Under the pieces are notes generated by a model that made no database searches, was not told the DNA's origin, and worked only from the letters and a program-made list of their open reading frames with translations. Below, in pieces: positions 19,199 through 28,819 of a stretch of DNA of 64,000 nucleotides; the stretch's first letter is position 1; every line of letters starts with the position of its first letter. The stretch spans positions 1-64,000 of the forward strand of contig NZ_JAUUTW010000027.1 in NCBI RefSeq assembly GCF_030676415.1, written 5' to 3'. The stretch comes from Peribacillus frigoritolerans. Lineage in GTDB: Bacteria > Bacillota > Bacilli > Bacillales > DSM-1321. Made by a program: the position numbers and the translations under genes.

Positions 19199-20326
19199 AT
19201 GAAAGTACCAGTAGTTGTAATGCGCGGCGGGACAAGTAAAGGTGTGTTCCTTAACTTTGAACATATGCCTTCGAATCCCTCACACTGGGAAGGTTTCTTA
19301 CTTGACGTGATGGGCAGTCCGGATCGGAGACAGATTGATGGTCTTGGAGGAGCGAATTCATTGACAAGTAAAGCAGCGATTATCAAAAAATCAGATTCAC
19401 CAGAATTCGATGTGGAATATACATTTGCCCAGATCAGCATCGATAATCAAATGGTTGATTTTAAAGGAAATTGTGGAAATATTTCATCTGCTGTAGGACC
19501 TTACGCAATTGAGCAAGGATTAGTCCCTGCAAAAGAACCTGTTACAACGGTGAAAATTTTTAACGTGAATACACAAAAATTGATTATTGCAGAAGTAGAG
19601 GTTGAAAATGGACAAGTGAAATCAGAAGGATGCTGCTCAATTCCTGGGGTCCCTGGTAAAGGATCACCTATCTATCTTTCTTTTTCTCGTGCAGAAGGAG
19701 CAGTTACAGGAAAACTTTTCCCTACAGGAAATCCGATTGACATGATTAAAACCAAGGATCGACTAATTCAAGTTTCAATCATTGATGTTGCCAATCCACT
19801 CGTTTTTGTAAGGGCACAGGATATTGGTCTAAGCGGAAGCGAATTGCCCACTGATTATTCACAGGAAAAATTAAATGAACTGGAAGAAATTAGGTCAATA
19901 GCAGCTGAAATGTGTCAATTTTCCGATAAGAAATCAGCTACTGTCAAATCTCCTGCTGTACCTAAAATGACCCTAATTGCTCCACCTATGGATTACGTCG
20001 ATCTAAACGGATCGAAAAGAAAAGCGTCAGAGATGGATTTGATGATCCGAATGATGTCGATGCAAAAGCCCCATCAAGCGCTTGCTATTACAGGAGCCAT
20101 TTGTGCAACAGCAGGGGCTTACTTACAGGAAACGGTTTTATCTGAGATGGTGAACATTAAACACGAAATTTTTCGATTAGCCCACCCGGCCGGGATAATG
20201 GAAACAAAGGTTGATTTCTTGGCAGGACACATACGCGCTATTAAAGTGGTACGCACAGCAAGAATCATTTTGGAGGGATACGTGTACACGAAAAAAAATT
20301 ACGAGCTTTCCTATCAATTAGCTTGA
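19199..20326 (+). CDS. PrpF-fold isomerase (aconitate / methylaconitate isomerase-like)
   Basis: A 375-residue member of the PrpF family (DapF-like fold). Landmarks: MRGGTSKGVF, IDGLGGANSLTSKAA with the catalytic Lys, FKGNCGNISSAVG with the catalytic Cys, and the C-terminal HPAGIMETKV. Relatives isomerise 2-methylaconitate, 4-oxalomesaconate or aconitate. A PrpF-family aconitate isomerase that makes trans-aconitate is known from B. thuringiensis (TbrA). Beside a tricarballylate dehydrogenase and citrate transporters, an aconitate substrate is the best guess. The ATG at 19199 follows AAAGGTGG. It is divergent from lysR. Confidence 0.85.
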   Translation: MKVPVVVMRGGTSKGVFLNFEHMPSNPSHWEGFLLDVMGSPDRRQIDGLGGANSLTSKAAIIKKSDSPEFDVEYTFAQISIDNQMVDFKGNCGNISSAVGPYAIEQGLVPAKEPVTTVKIFNVNTQKLIIAEVEVENGQVKSEGCCSIPGVPGKGSPIYLSFSRAEGAVTGKLFPTGNPIDMIKTKDRLIQVSIIDVANPLVFVRAQDIGLSGSELPTDYSQEKLNELEEIRSIAAEMCQFSDKKSATVKSPAVPKMTLIAPPMDYVDLNGSKRKASEMDLMIRMMSMQKPHQALAITGAICATAGAYLQETVLSEMVNIKHEIFRLAHPAGIMETKVDFLAGHIRAIKVVRTARIILEGYVYTKKNYELSYQLA

Positions 20327-20384
20327 TTTGAATTCATTTCAATTTACAACACAAAAAATCATTTATTAATTGGAGGCATGTCAA

Positions 20385-20522
20385 ATATGGGTCATCACTT
20401 TCTTTTTAAAAGGAATATTTGAATTTGACACAGAAAAAGAAGCGAAAGAACGATTCAAAAATATTAAAGGCAATAAAATTCTTTCCGAAATAGTTTACTT
20501 TAATGATCCTTGTTTTGTATAA
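20385..20522 (+). pseudogene. small conserved protein, start codon lost
   Basis: A 45-residue frame reads (I)WVITFFLKGIFEFDTEKEAK then ERFKNIKGNKILSEIVYFND and PCFV. It resembles a small Bacillus protein family that, as I recall, begins MWVVT. Here the expected ATG is ATA, although a GGAGG lies just upstream. Either an alternative start is used or the gene is dead. I do not know its function. Confidence 0.4.
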
Positions 20523-20700
20523 GTGAGACTTCAAAAGAGCCCAAACTCTAATGTATTTCACCTAAACCCTGTCTTCAAATTTAATGATAAACTAGGATCG
20601 AGAATATAAGAATTTCCCCAGATAAGCTAAACCCCCTATACAAATTAGGGTACAGATACAGATTTTTATGGTTACTATATTATTTAAAAAAAGCTAAATA

Positions 20701-20870
20701 CTAATATTGTTTTAGAGAAAAATACCAATACACAAATCCCTCCCCTTTTTCATGCTGAATTTTAGCATCGGAGTGATAAACAGCAATATAACTGGTAAAT
20801 CTTGATAAGTTAGAACTGACTTCATAAGCGTTAATGCCTGATCCTTTCAAGCTGGTGCTAAACTCGAAAA
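20701..20870 (-). pseudogene. unidentified gene relic
   Basis: A minus-strand frame of about 56 codons reads FEFSTSLKGSGINAYEVSSN then LSRFTSYIAVYHSDAKIQHE and KGEGFVYWYFSLKQY before a TAG. It looks like the coding end of a real protein. It has no start codon and an in-frame TAG lies upstream. I do not recognise the family. Confidence 0.35.
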
Positions 20871-21043
20871 GCTAGTAATGAAGAATCTTATTGTCCGGCC
20901 ATCAGGACGCTTAAAGCTATACAATCACTCCATCTGAAAAAACTTCAATAGATAAATTGTTACTAAGTTTGACCTTGTATATAACCATATGATATGAATT
21001 TTAATCAAAGTATAAAGACTTTTGATATTTTAAAATACCAAAC

Positions 21044-21076
21044 AGCCAAGGACTTTTTTAAGCCTTGGCTATTTTT
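21044..21076 (+). terminator. hairpin terminator
   Basis: AGCCAAGG pairs with CCTTGGCT, followed by ATTTTTC. It lies 74 bases beyond the stop of the convergent tcuA-like gene. Confidence 0.7.
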
Positions 21077-21149
21077 CATTCTTCTACTTCACGTATCTCT
21101 ATTATTTTTTGGACACATTCTTATCTAATAAACCATTCAAGGAAAAGAC

Positions 21150-22661
21150 TCAGTAATTATTGATCGTTTCAACTTTTTCTTGAGTATATTGGGCTGCGGA
21201 TGAACCAGCTAATTTTCCAAAGACTGCTCCAGACATTAACCCGGATCCACCAGGATAGTTTTCATAAAAAATCCCCCCAATCATTTCACCAGCCGCAAAG
21301 AGACCTTTTATCGGTTGTTCTTCTTTGTCTAACACATGACCCATTGCATCAACATGCAAACCACCGAACGAGAAGGTGATTCCGCACGTTACAGGGAAAG
21401 CATAGAATGGACCTTGCTCAATTCGAAGTGCCCAGTTGGATTTAGGAGGGGTAATTCCTTTCGTTCCTTTGCCATCTTTCTCTGCGGGTCTATACTCACC
21501 ATCTTGTACGGCACTGTTATACTCTTCGATCGTTTTAACAAATTGTGCTTGATTGACCGGCAATAAACTAGCCAACTCTCCAAGCGTATCTGCTTTATAA
21601 ATAGTCGCTTCTTCAAGGTCATATTCTTTACGCAGCATCGGGCGTACCTGTGCATCATAAATTTGATATGCCACATGCCCAGGCTGTTTTAATACCTCAC
21701 GGCCGTATTTGGCATAGGTGTAATTTCGCAAATCTGCTCCTTCATCAACAAACCGTTTCCCTTCATTATTAAGCATGACGCTGTACGGATAAGAATGCTT
21801 TTTAAAAATATCTCCTGGCTTCGTGAAGTCCCCTACTTTTGGCGCATTATAATCTGTCCCAATCGAATGACATCCAGACCACTGCCCAAATTTTTGAGCC
21901 CCGACTGCCATAGCCATGGAAATGCCGTCTCCTGTGTTGAACTCGGTTCCACGAACAATAGCTGCTTCCCATTCTTCTCCAATATTTTCACTTCTCATTT
22001 TCTTATTGGCTTCAAAGCCGCCGCAAGCCAAAATCACACCGGATGTCTGAACAGTTACCATTGTATGTTCCTTCTCAACAACGACACCGGTTATTGTGTT
22101 ATGCTCTGATACAAGCTCCACAGCACGTGAATCGTACCAAACGTCGATGCCATTTTCTTCTGTCCGCGCAAAGAGCTGCCTCATTAAGCCAACGCCTTTC
22201 TCCTCCGTTTTGATAGGCAGTCCTCCCCAGAAATTGCGCTTGCCATCTTGTACGAAAGATTGATTTTCATAATTCAACTCAAATTTTATTCCCTGATCAC
22301 GCATCCACGCAATTGTTTCATACGATCTAGAAACCAGCTGTTTTGCTAACTCAGGATTACTTTGGCCACCTGTTACTCGCATTAGATCATTGTAATAATC
22401 GGATTCCGTGTATTCAGGCATTACAATTAACTCGGATTCTTCATCTGTTAATTCAGGTATTATATCTCTGATTGCATTTAGATGATTGTATGCAACACGA
22501 ATGGCTCCATCCGTGAAGAAAGAGTTCCCTCCACGCTTTTCCACTGGTCCTCTTTCTAATACAAGAACTCTAGCACCTCCCTCTTTTGCTGAGATTGCGG
22601 CACATAAAGCTGCGTTTCCTGCTCCTACTACAACTACATCATAATTTTGTGTATTTGACAT
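21150..22661 (-). CDS. tcuA: FAD-dependent tricarballylate dehydrogenase TcuA-like
   Basis: A 503-residue flavoprotein of the fumarate reductase/succinate dehydrogenase family. It has the FAD-binding VVVGAGNAALCAAISAKEGG motif and ERGPVEKRGGN near the N-terminus and a C-terminal FAD loop YPGGSGLMSGAVFGKLAG. The Asn-Ala-Ala-Leu-Cys glycine loop and Arg-Gly-Gly-Asn-Ser match TcuA, which oxidises tricarballylate to cis-aconitate. The ATG at 22661 follows GGAGGGG; the frame extends 13 codons further without a ribosome site. It is divergent from the second lysR. Nearby CitMHS transporters and the PrpF-like isomerase support a tricarboxylate role. Confidence 0.86.
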   Translation of the reverse strand: MSNTQNYDVVVVGAGNAALCAAISAKEGGARVLVLERGPVEKRGGNSFFTDGAIRVAYNHLNAIRDIIPELTDEESELIVMPEYTESDYYNDLMRVTGGQSNPELAKQLVSRSYETIAWMRDQGIKFELNYENQSFVQDGKRNFWGGLPIKTEEKGVGLMRQLFARTEENGIDVWYDSRAVELVSEHNTITGVVVEKEHTMVTVQTSGVILACGGFEANKKMRSENIGEEWEAAIVRGTEFNTGDGISMAMAVGAQKFGQWSGCHSIGTDYNAPKVGDFTKPGDIFKKHSYPYSVMLNNEGKRFVDEGADLRNYTYAKYGREVLKQPGHVAYQIYDAQVRPMLRKEYDLEEATIYKADTLGELASLLPVNQAQFVKTIEEYNSAVQDGEYRPAEKDGKGTKGITPPKSNWALRIEQGPFYAFPVTCGITFSFGGLHVDAMGHVLDKEEQPIKGLFAAGEMIGGIFYENYPGGSGLMSGAVFGKLAGSSAAQYTQEKVETINNY

Positions 22662-22707
22662 TTTTACCCCTCCTGTTAAGTAGTAGTGATAACTCTTCAT
22701 GTAAATA

Positions 22708-22729
22708 ATAAGTGAAAATAATGAATAAA
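22708..22729 (-). promoter_or_regulatory. degenerate copy of the 22-bp motif, site d
   Basis: ATAAGTGAAAATAATGAAT shares the first ten bases of sites a-c but not the TATTTTTT end. It lies about 50 bases upstream of the tcuA-like start in the lysR2/tcuA divergent region. Weak call. Confidence 0.3.
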
Positions 22730-22931
22730 AATAATATTGTTTTTTTATTCATTGCCATAGAAAAATTTTATGAAAAAATGCTAGAAACGCACACGAAGTG
22801 ACTCTATTGATTTACATAAAAAGATAGATTTCTTTTATTCACTAGTTGTATTATACTTTTAGAAATCAAATAAATTTTTATTATTTATAATTACCCATAA
22901 ATTTTTTTTATGGTTAAAGGAGAAAAATTTT

Positions 22932-23792
22932 ATGGATGAAAAAGACTGGCTTATATTAATTACTCTTTACGAAGAAAGAAATATAACAAAGGCTGCACAA
23001 CGACTATTCATTTCTCAACCAGCTTTATCCTATCGTATAAAACAGCTGGAAAAAGAATTCAAAACAAATTTAATCTCTAGAGGCAAAAGAGGTGTCGAGT
23101 TTACAGTTGAAGGGGAATACCTCGTTCAATATTCGAAAAATATGCTTAAGCAATTAGGAGCTGCAAAGGAACATATTTCAAATTTGGATAAAAAAGTAAA
23201 AGGGACTTTGCGATTGGGTGTATCTGGCCTGTTTGCCCGATATAAACTACCAGTATTATTAAAAGAATTTCTAACCCTTTATCCAGAGGTTGAAATTAGT
23301 TTGAAAACTGGATGGAGCTCTCAAATTCATCAAATGCTTCAAAAAGAAGAAGCACACCTCGGGATAGTTAGAGGTCCTTACAAATGGCAGGAAAACAAAA
23401 TGTTATTTCAAGAAGAAAAAATTTGTATTGCCTCCAGTAAAAAAATTGAATTAAAAGAACTTCCTTTTCTTCCTAGAGTTAATTATCAGACAGACCAATC
23501 GTTAAGAAATACTATTGAAAACTGGTGGCAGGAAACATTTGCGGTACCACCTAAGATTTCAATGGAGGTAGATCGGATTGAAACATGTAAAGAACTGGTT
23601 CTTAATGGTTTAGGATATGCCATTTTACCAGAAATCTGTATTAAAAATGATGAACCACTGTATACTTTCCCCATTGTATTAAGCGATAATAGCTATTTGC
23701 TTAGAGAAACTTGGGTTTTTTATCGGGATGTGACTATGGATTTGGCACAAGTAAAAGCATTTATTGATTTTCTTAATGATTCTAAACAATAG
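22932..23792 (+). CDS. LysR family regulator of the tricarboxylate locus (copy 2)
   Basis: A 286-residue LysR regulator: winged helix (ITKAAQRLFISQPALSYRIK) and effector domain from about residue 95 (GTLRLGVSGLFARYKLPV). It is paralogous over its whole length to the regulator at 18187, so the locus has a duplicated regulator as well as a duplicated transporter. AAAGGAG precedes the ATG. It is divergent from the tcuA-like gene and is followed by the AbrB-type membrane gene 46 bases downstream, probably co-transcribed. Confidence 0.9.
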   Translation: MDEKDWLILITLYEERNITKAAQRLFISQPALSYRIKQLEKEFKTNLISRGKRGVEFTVEGEYLVQYSKNMLKQLGAAKEHISNLDKKVKGTLRLGVSGLFARYKLPVLLKEFLTLYPEVEISLKTGWSSQIHQMLQKEEAHLGIVRGPYKWQENKMLFQEEKICIASSKKIELKELPFLPRVNYQTDQSLRNTIENWWQETFAVPPKISMEVDRIETCKELVLNGLGYAILPEICIKNDEPLYTFPIVLSDNSYLLRETWVFYRDVTMDLAQVKAFIDFLNDSKQ

Positions 23793-23838
23793 AAACAAGA
23801 CCAATCGAAATAAAACTAAACAAAGGAAGAGAATTAAT

Positions 23839-24966
23839 ATGAAAAAGCGGGATTTAAATTATGCAAGCAAGAAAATCCAATTTTCAGTTGCACTTCTAAC
23901 TGCTTTTATTGGAGGCGGCCTTTTCTCTCTTATCAGGTTGCCAATCCCCTGGCTTTTAGGTCCAATGACAGCCCTATTAATTGCATCACGTATCAAAAAC
24001 GTTAAATTAATTTGGCCCGTTTCGATGAGAAATACTGGATTAATTATTGCTGGTTATTCAATTGGCATCTCCTTTACCAAGAGCTCACTGTCTGACATGA
24101 TTAGTCACCTTCCCTCAATGTTGATCCTTACAAGCTTAATTGTCCTTGTGTGTGTATGTTCGGCTTTTGTTATGTCAAAATATTCCGGCATTGACTTCCC
24201 TACCTCCTTAACGAGTAGTATTCCTGGAGGTTTGTCACAAATTGTTGTGTTTGCAGAAGAAATGAAAGGTATTGATATTACGACAGTAACCTTTTTCCAT
24301 GTTACAAGAGTGATAATGGTTGTTTTCTTAGTTCCCCTTTTAATTTTCAGTCCCATTTTTGCAGCGAAAAGTAACAATGACTCATCTAAAATAATGGATT
24401 ACGTTATTCCAGAGTGGAGTGATTTATTTCCTCTTATATTTCTGTTCGCACTTATTTGTTTTCTCGCAGCAAGAATAGGTAAAATATTTAAATTACCAGC
24501 TCCTTATTTTTTAGGACCAGTAATCGTTGCTGCTGCAATAGGCCTTTTTGGTTTGCGTGGACCACCACTTCCTCCTACACTTCTTGATATATCTCAATTT
24601 ATGGTTGGCGGTTATATCGGTTTACTATTAAAACCGGAACAACTTGAAAACAAAAGAAAAACCTTATTATTGGCTTTGTTGAACGGACTAATTTTGATCT
24701 GCGCAACAATGTTTTTTAGTTTACTACTGACCCAGTATTATGATTTATCGACTATTACGGGTTATTTAAGTTTAGCCCCTGGTGGAATGGATCAAATGGG
24801 AATCATTGCACAAGCAGTAAATGCTGATGTATCTACTGTTACCAGCTATCAACTATTTCGGATGGCTTTTATTTATGCCGCAGTGCCTCCATTACTAAGA
24901 TTGGTATTGAAATTAAGTTTAAGAAAAAAAGACAAGAACAGTAACGTAAAACTAAATGTTAAATAA
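23839..24966 (+). CDS. AbrB family membrane protein (PF05145-type)
   Basis: A 375-residue membrane protein made of two similar halves, each with a PWLLGPM- or PYFLGPV-type loop and a PGG motif (SSIPGGLSQ and LAPGGMDQM). This is the internal duplication of the membrane AbrB family (E. coli AbrB), whose transport role is not established. About ten hydrophobic segments are seen. Start at the ATG at 23839 with AAGGAAGAG; the frame extends into the end of lysR2. It lies between lysR2 and the second CitMHS transporter. It may move a tricarboxylate or its product, but that is inference. Confidence 0.82.
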   Translation: MKKRDLNYASKKIQFSVALLTAFIGGGLFSLIRLPIPWLLGPMTALLIASRIKNVKLIWPVSMRNTGLIIAGYSIGISFTKSSLSDMISHLPSMLILTSLIVLVCVCSAFVMSKYSGIDFPTSLTSSIPGGLSQIVVFAEEMKGIDITTVTFFHVTRVIMVVFLVPLLIFSPIFAAKSNNDSSKIMDYVIPEWSDLFPLIFLFALICFLAARIGKIFKLPAPYFLGPVIVAAAIGLFGLRGPPLPPTLLDISQFMVGGYIGLLLKPEQLENKRKTLLLALLNGLILICATMFFSLLLTQYYDLSTITGYLSLAPGGMDQMGIIAQAVNADVSTVTSYQLFRMAFIYAAVPPLLRLVLKLSLRKKDKNSNVKLNVK

Positions 24967-25014
24967 AAAGGAGTGAGCTTTGCTCAAGGACACTGCAAAA
25001 GTCTGATTTATAAA

Positions 25015-25064
25015 GAAAAAGAAGGTTATCATCCACAATATTTAGATGATGATCTTCTTTTTTA
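25015..25064 (+). terminator. terminator after the lysR2-AbrB pair
   Basis: AAAAGAAGGTTATCATC pairs with GATGATGATCTTCTTTT and ends in a T run. Confidence 0.8.
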
Positions 25065-25185
25065 ATACTAAAAAACTGCATTAAACTTTTAAAAAAATCT
25101 CGTTATTCAATCAATTATCCTTTGGCATTCTTTGCTCTACTCTCCATTCTTTTTTAAAGAATAAATTATTTTGATACCAATACAA

Positions 25186-25207
25186 AAAAAATATGTATTT
25201 AACTTAT
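25186..25207 (+). promoter_or_regulatory. shared 22-bp motif, site c
   Basis: AAAAAATATGTATTTAACT followed by TAT, one base different from site b. It lies about 160-180 bases upstream of CitMHS copy 2, the same distance range as site a from copy 1. Confidence 0.7.
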
Positions 25208-25327
25208 TGTTCTCTCTGTATTACCTTTAATAATGAAAAGCGCATAAGCATAGTATAAAACTTATTAATCTACCAGTTAATTTTTCTGAAGAGTCAAAAA
25301 AATATTTCTTAGTCATCCAGAGACCAT

Positions 25328-25343
25328 TTGAAAGCGCATTCAA
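25328..25343 (+). promoter_or_regulatory. CcpA cre site upstream of CitMHS copy 2
   Basis: TTGAAAGCGCATTCAA fits the cre consensus at every fixed position and is a near-perfect palindrome. It ends 21 bases before the ATG. Confidence 0.8.
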
Positions 25344-25364
25344 AATTTGGGAGGGGATTAAATA

Positions 25365-26687
25365 ATGTTTCTTACAATTTTAGGCATCTCCATGGTTACC
25401 GTTTTTACCTATTTAATTATGTCCAAACGTTTATCACCCATTGTTGCTTTAACTTTAGTTCCAATCGTTTTTGCAGTAGTTGGTGGTTTTGGAAGTAAAA
25501 TTGGCACTATGATGATGGAAGGCATTAAGCTAGTCGCTCCTTCTGCAGCTCTATTATTATTCGCCATATTGTTTTTTGGTATTATGATAGACACGGGCTT
25601 ATTTGACCCACTTATCAAAAAGTTATTAGAAGTTGTCAAGGGAGATCCTGTCAAAATTTCGATGGGTACCACTATTCTTGCATTACTAGTGGCCCTAGAT
25701 GGAGACGGTACAACAACGTATATCATTACTGTTTCAGCTATGTATCCCCTTTATAAACGAATCGGTATGAATCCATTGGTTTTAGCCACAGTAGCCATGC
25801 TAGCTTTAAGTGTTATGAGTGGTATGACCCCCTGGGGTGGACCTGCTACCCGAGCAATAGCAGTATTGGGACTTGATGCATCCGAATTTTTTGTTCCACT
25901 TATTCCTACCATCATCGGTGGTGCTCTTTGGGTTATGTTCGTCGCATTTATTTTAGGGAAAAAAGAACGTAAACGACTGGGTGTAATACACATGGAAGAG
26001 TTGAAAAATGAAATAGCTGCTACTGTAGAAATTGAAGCCACTGAAACATTTCCTCATATTGACATTAAACGCCCTCGTTTTTTGTGGGTTAACTTATTAA
26101 TTGTGGTAGGCATTATGGTTATTCTTATTATGGGATTGGTACCTTCCCCTATTTTATTTTTGGTTGGTTTCGCTATTGCTTTAATGATTAACTACCCCAA
26201 TCTGGAAATGCAAAAAAGACGTATCTTAGCACATTCTGGAAACGCTTTAATTGTTGTTCTATTAGTTTTTGCGGCAGGAGTATTTGCAGGAATCTTTTCC
26301 GGTACAAAAATGGTTGATGCTATTGCTAATGGACTGGTTGCGATAATACCTGCTTCATTAGGTCAGTTTTTTCCTGTCATTGTTGGCATTACAAGTATGC
26401 CATTCACTTTCGTTTTATCGAATGATGCCTATTATTTTGGAGTTCTCCCTATTCTTGCAGAAGCTGCTTCAGCCTATGGTATTAGTCCGTTAGAAATTGC
26501 CCGGGCTTCTATATTGGGACAACCCGCTCATTTAATGAGTCCACTTGTTGCATCAACCATTCTATTAGTTGGTATGGTTGATAAAGACCTTGGAGAATAT
26601 CAGAAATTCGCATACAAATGGGCCATCTTGACATCGTTAACCTTAACAGTATTAGCTATAATTAGTGGTGCTATTTCTTTTTTGTAA
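25365..26687 (+). CDS. CitMHS family tricarboxylate transporter (copy 2)
   Basis: A 440-residue CitMHS transporter, paralogue of the one at 16625, with the same landmarks [27 protein letters not shown] and [11 protein letters not shown]. The ATG is preceded by GGGAGGGG at 9 bases. Predicted role: proton- or metal-coupled import of citrate or a related tricarboxylate. A perfect cre site and the 22-bp motif lie upstream, so carbon catabolite control and a LysR activator are both expected. It closes the locus. Confidence 0.93.
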   Translation: MFLTILGISMVTVFTYLIMSKRLSPIVALTLVPIVFAVVGGFGSKIGTMMMEGIKLVAPSAALLLFAILFFGIMIDTGLFDPLIKKLLEVVKGDPVKISMGTTILALLVALDGDGTTTYIITVSAMYPLYKRIGMNPLVLATVAMLALSVMSGMTPWGGPATRAIAVLGLDASEFFVPLIPTIIGGALWVMFVAFILGKKERKRLGVIHMEELKNEIAATVEIEATETFPHIDIKRPRFLWVNLLIVVGIMVILIMGLVPSPILFLVGFAIALMINYPNLEMQKRRILAHSGNALIVVLLVFAAGVFAGIFSGTKMVDAIANGLVAIIPASLGQFFPVIVGITSMPFTFVLSNDAYYFGVLPILAEAASAYGISPLEIARASILGQPAHLMSPLVASTILLVGMVDKDLGEYQKFAYKWAILTSLTLTVLAIISGAISFL

Positions 26688-26692
26688 ATTAT

Positions 26693-26765
26693 AAAAGTCC
26701 TTGTATACTTGTTTGCAAGGAAATAACCGCAGGATCCTTTCCGAAAGCGACTACTAAGGACTTTT
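26693..26765 (+). terminator. probable terminator after CitMHS copy 2
   Basis: AAAAGTCCTT and AAGGACTTTT form the outer stem around a second small hairpin (CCTTG/CAAGG). It lies just past the stop. Confidence 0.5.
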
Positions 26766-27351
26766 GATCAATTTCCTAATGATGTCTTCCTCTTATTATT
26801 TTCATGTAAGATTACTTTCCGCAATAAGTCCATACGCACTTCCAATTTAAAAATAAAAAAAAACCTACCCTTTATCTCAATTAATATTTATTGATAAGGA
26901 TTGCACAGAAATTGTACAGAATTTCTAGAAACAATGGAATTGAGAGAATTTATTTGTATAAATAAACATTGCGATCTTGAATTATATGATTTTGCAAATT
27001 AAAAGTAAGCAAATGGGGAAGACCATTATTTTAGATAAATTATCAGCCTACAAGTAAAAAACACAGCTAAAATGGCGTCTTAAATGAAATATTGCTAACG
27101 GAATCAGCTGATATTGGTTCCGTTAGTTTTTTGTAAAATCACCAACACCCCTTGTGTTGTCAATTACAGTCCAACCTAATATAGATTATAGATTTTATAA
27201 TAACAAACATATAAAGCAAAAATTGGCGGGAATGCGTCCGGTTCAATACCGCCTTCACACCAGCCAATTAACTGCTTAATATAAACTCTAATTTTTTTGG
27301 GGCACACCAGTTTAACATCCTACTTCGCTTTTACCTTGAATTGGGACACTT
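26766..27351. other. intergenic stretch, one terminator
   Basis: About 590 bases without a supported gene. A clear hairpin at 27095 is listed separately. Confidence 0.5.
27095..27132 (+). terminator. hairpin terminator
   Basis: CTAACGGAA pairs with TTCCGTTAG and is followed by TTTTTT. It lies 400 bases past the nearest plus-strand gene. Confidence 0.7.
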
Positions 27352-28341
27352 CTACTGTTCCGCCATTCCATCAAGATTCTTTGACCCAAAGTTTTCGAGC
27401 AAAGCACGTGCTTCATCTGTTGACTCTGTGTTCATTAATTGATTTCTTAATTCACTTGCCCCTCGAAACCCACGGACATATATCTTAAAGAAGCGATGAA
27501 GAGCCTTGAACGGACGTAGCTCTAATTTTGAATATTTATCATGGAGATCCAGATGAAACCCTAAGAGATCAAGCAATTCCTTACTGCTATGATCTTTCGG
27601 CTCCTTTTCAAAGGCAAATGGATTATTGAAAATACCACGCCCAATCATAACCCCATCAATTCCGTATTGATGAGCGAGCTTTAAGCCAGTTTGCCGGTCA
27701 GGGATATCCCCATTGATCGTCAAGAGCGTATCTGGTGCCACCTGGTCACGAAGTTTCTTAATCTCCGGGATTAGTTCCCAATGAGCATCTACTTTGCTCA
27801 TTTCCTTTCTTGTACGCAGATGAATGGAAAGATTAACAATGTCTTGTTTCAATATGTGTGTTAGCCAGTCGTGCCATTCGTCTACATCCGTGTAACCAAG
27901 CCTTGTCTTTACACTTACGGGCAATCCTCCTGCTTTTGCTGCTTGTATTAAATCTGCTGCAACTTCTGGACGACGGATAAGGCCACTTCCCTTCCCATTC
28001 TGTGTCACATTAGGTACAGGACAGCCCATATTGATATCCACACCCCGAAAGCCTAGTTTCGCCATACCAATGCTCATTTGCCGAAAATATTCAGGCTTAT
28101 CCCCCCATATATGGGCTACAATTGGTTGTTCATCCTCTGTAAAAGTCAAACGGCCACGGACACTACGGATGCCCTCTGGGTGACAATAACTCTCCGTGTT
28201 TGTAAACTCTGTAAAAAACACATCAGGTTTGGCTGCTTCACTCACTACATGGCGAAAAACTACATCCGTCACATCTTCCATTGGTGCCAGTATAAAAAAA
28301 GGTCGTGGTAGATCACGCCAAAAATTATCTATCATATTCAA
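27352..28341 (-). CDS. tRNA-dihydrouridine synthase
   Basis: A 329-residue Dus protein: FMN-barrel start LAPMEDVTD, the catalytic-Cys region [19 protein letters not shown], and INGDIPDR followed by GVMIGRGIF near the FMN phosphate site. It reduces specific uridines in the tRNA D-loop with NADPH. The first codon is a TTG at 28341, 8 bases after AAAGG; an ATG two codons later is too far from that site. It stands alone. It is a core gene, marking chromosomal backbone next to the accessory stretch. Confidence 0.93.
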   Translation of the reverse strand: MNMIDNFWRDLPRPFFILAPMEDVTDVVFRHVVSEAAKPDVFFTEFTNTESYCHPEGIRSVRGRLTFTEDEQPIVAHIWGDKPEYFRQMSIGMAKLGFRGVDINMGCPVPNVTQNGKGSGLIRRPEVAADLIQAAKAGGLPVSVKTRLGYTDVDEWHDWLTHILKQDIVNLSIHLRTRKEMSKVDAHWELIPEIKKLRDQVAPDTLLTINGDIPDRQTGLKLAHQYGIDGVMIGRGIFNNPFAFEKEPKDHSSKELLDLLGFHLDLHDKYSKLELRPFKALHRFFKIYVRGFRGASELRNQLMNTESTDEARALLENFGSKNLDGMAEQ

Positions 28342-28819
28342 ATTCCAATCCTTTCATTATGGGTTACCAGGCAACCCCTTATCCCAAATTAAAAAGCAGA
28401 ATGTCCCTGCTTCCTTTACACTTATACCATGCTTAAGCACTTTTTATCAAACTGATCGGAAATGTTTATTATAACTTCACATTCTCTGTACAACAACCAA
28501 AATATCTCCTGATGAAAACCACCCCATCAACCAGCATTCCACTGTTCGAGTCCCTTTAGTTGAATAAGGTTATTGCAAAGCTCATCATCACACAGTTTTT
28601 ACGAATTATAACATTTTTTATATTATGATTTTAAATCATTAGGCAACATAGAAGTGAGAGTTTATGACTTGACCTTGTTAATGAAAGCTGTTTTCGTAAA
28701 GACTGTTGCAATAAAAAATAAGGAATCATTTTTTTGTAGTATGATATAGAAAGTTCGTACAAGAAAGAAGCAACCGCTTGAAATTCTAATATTAATCAAA
28801 CATCTATGAGGTGAATTTT
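28342..28819. other. intergenic region
   Basis: No supported gene. A degenerate fragment of the palindromic element family (TCGAGTCCCTTTAGTTGAAT) lies near 28547. Confidence 0.4.

Larger units (their letters stand above)
20523..21149. other. intergenic stretch with a gene relic and a terminator
   Basis: No intact gene. A minus-strand relic at 20701 and a hairpin at 21044 are listed separately. Confidence 0.5.
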
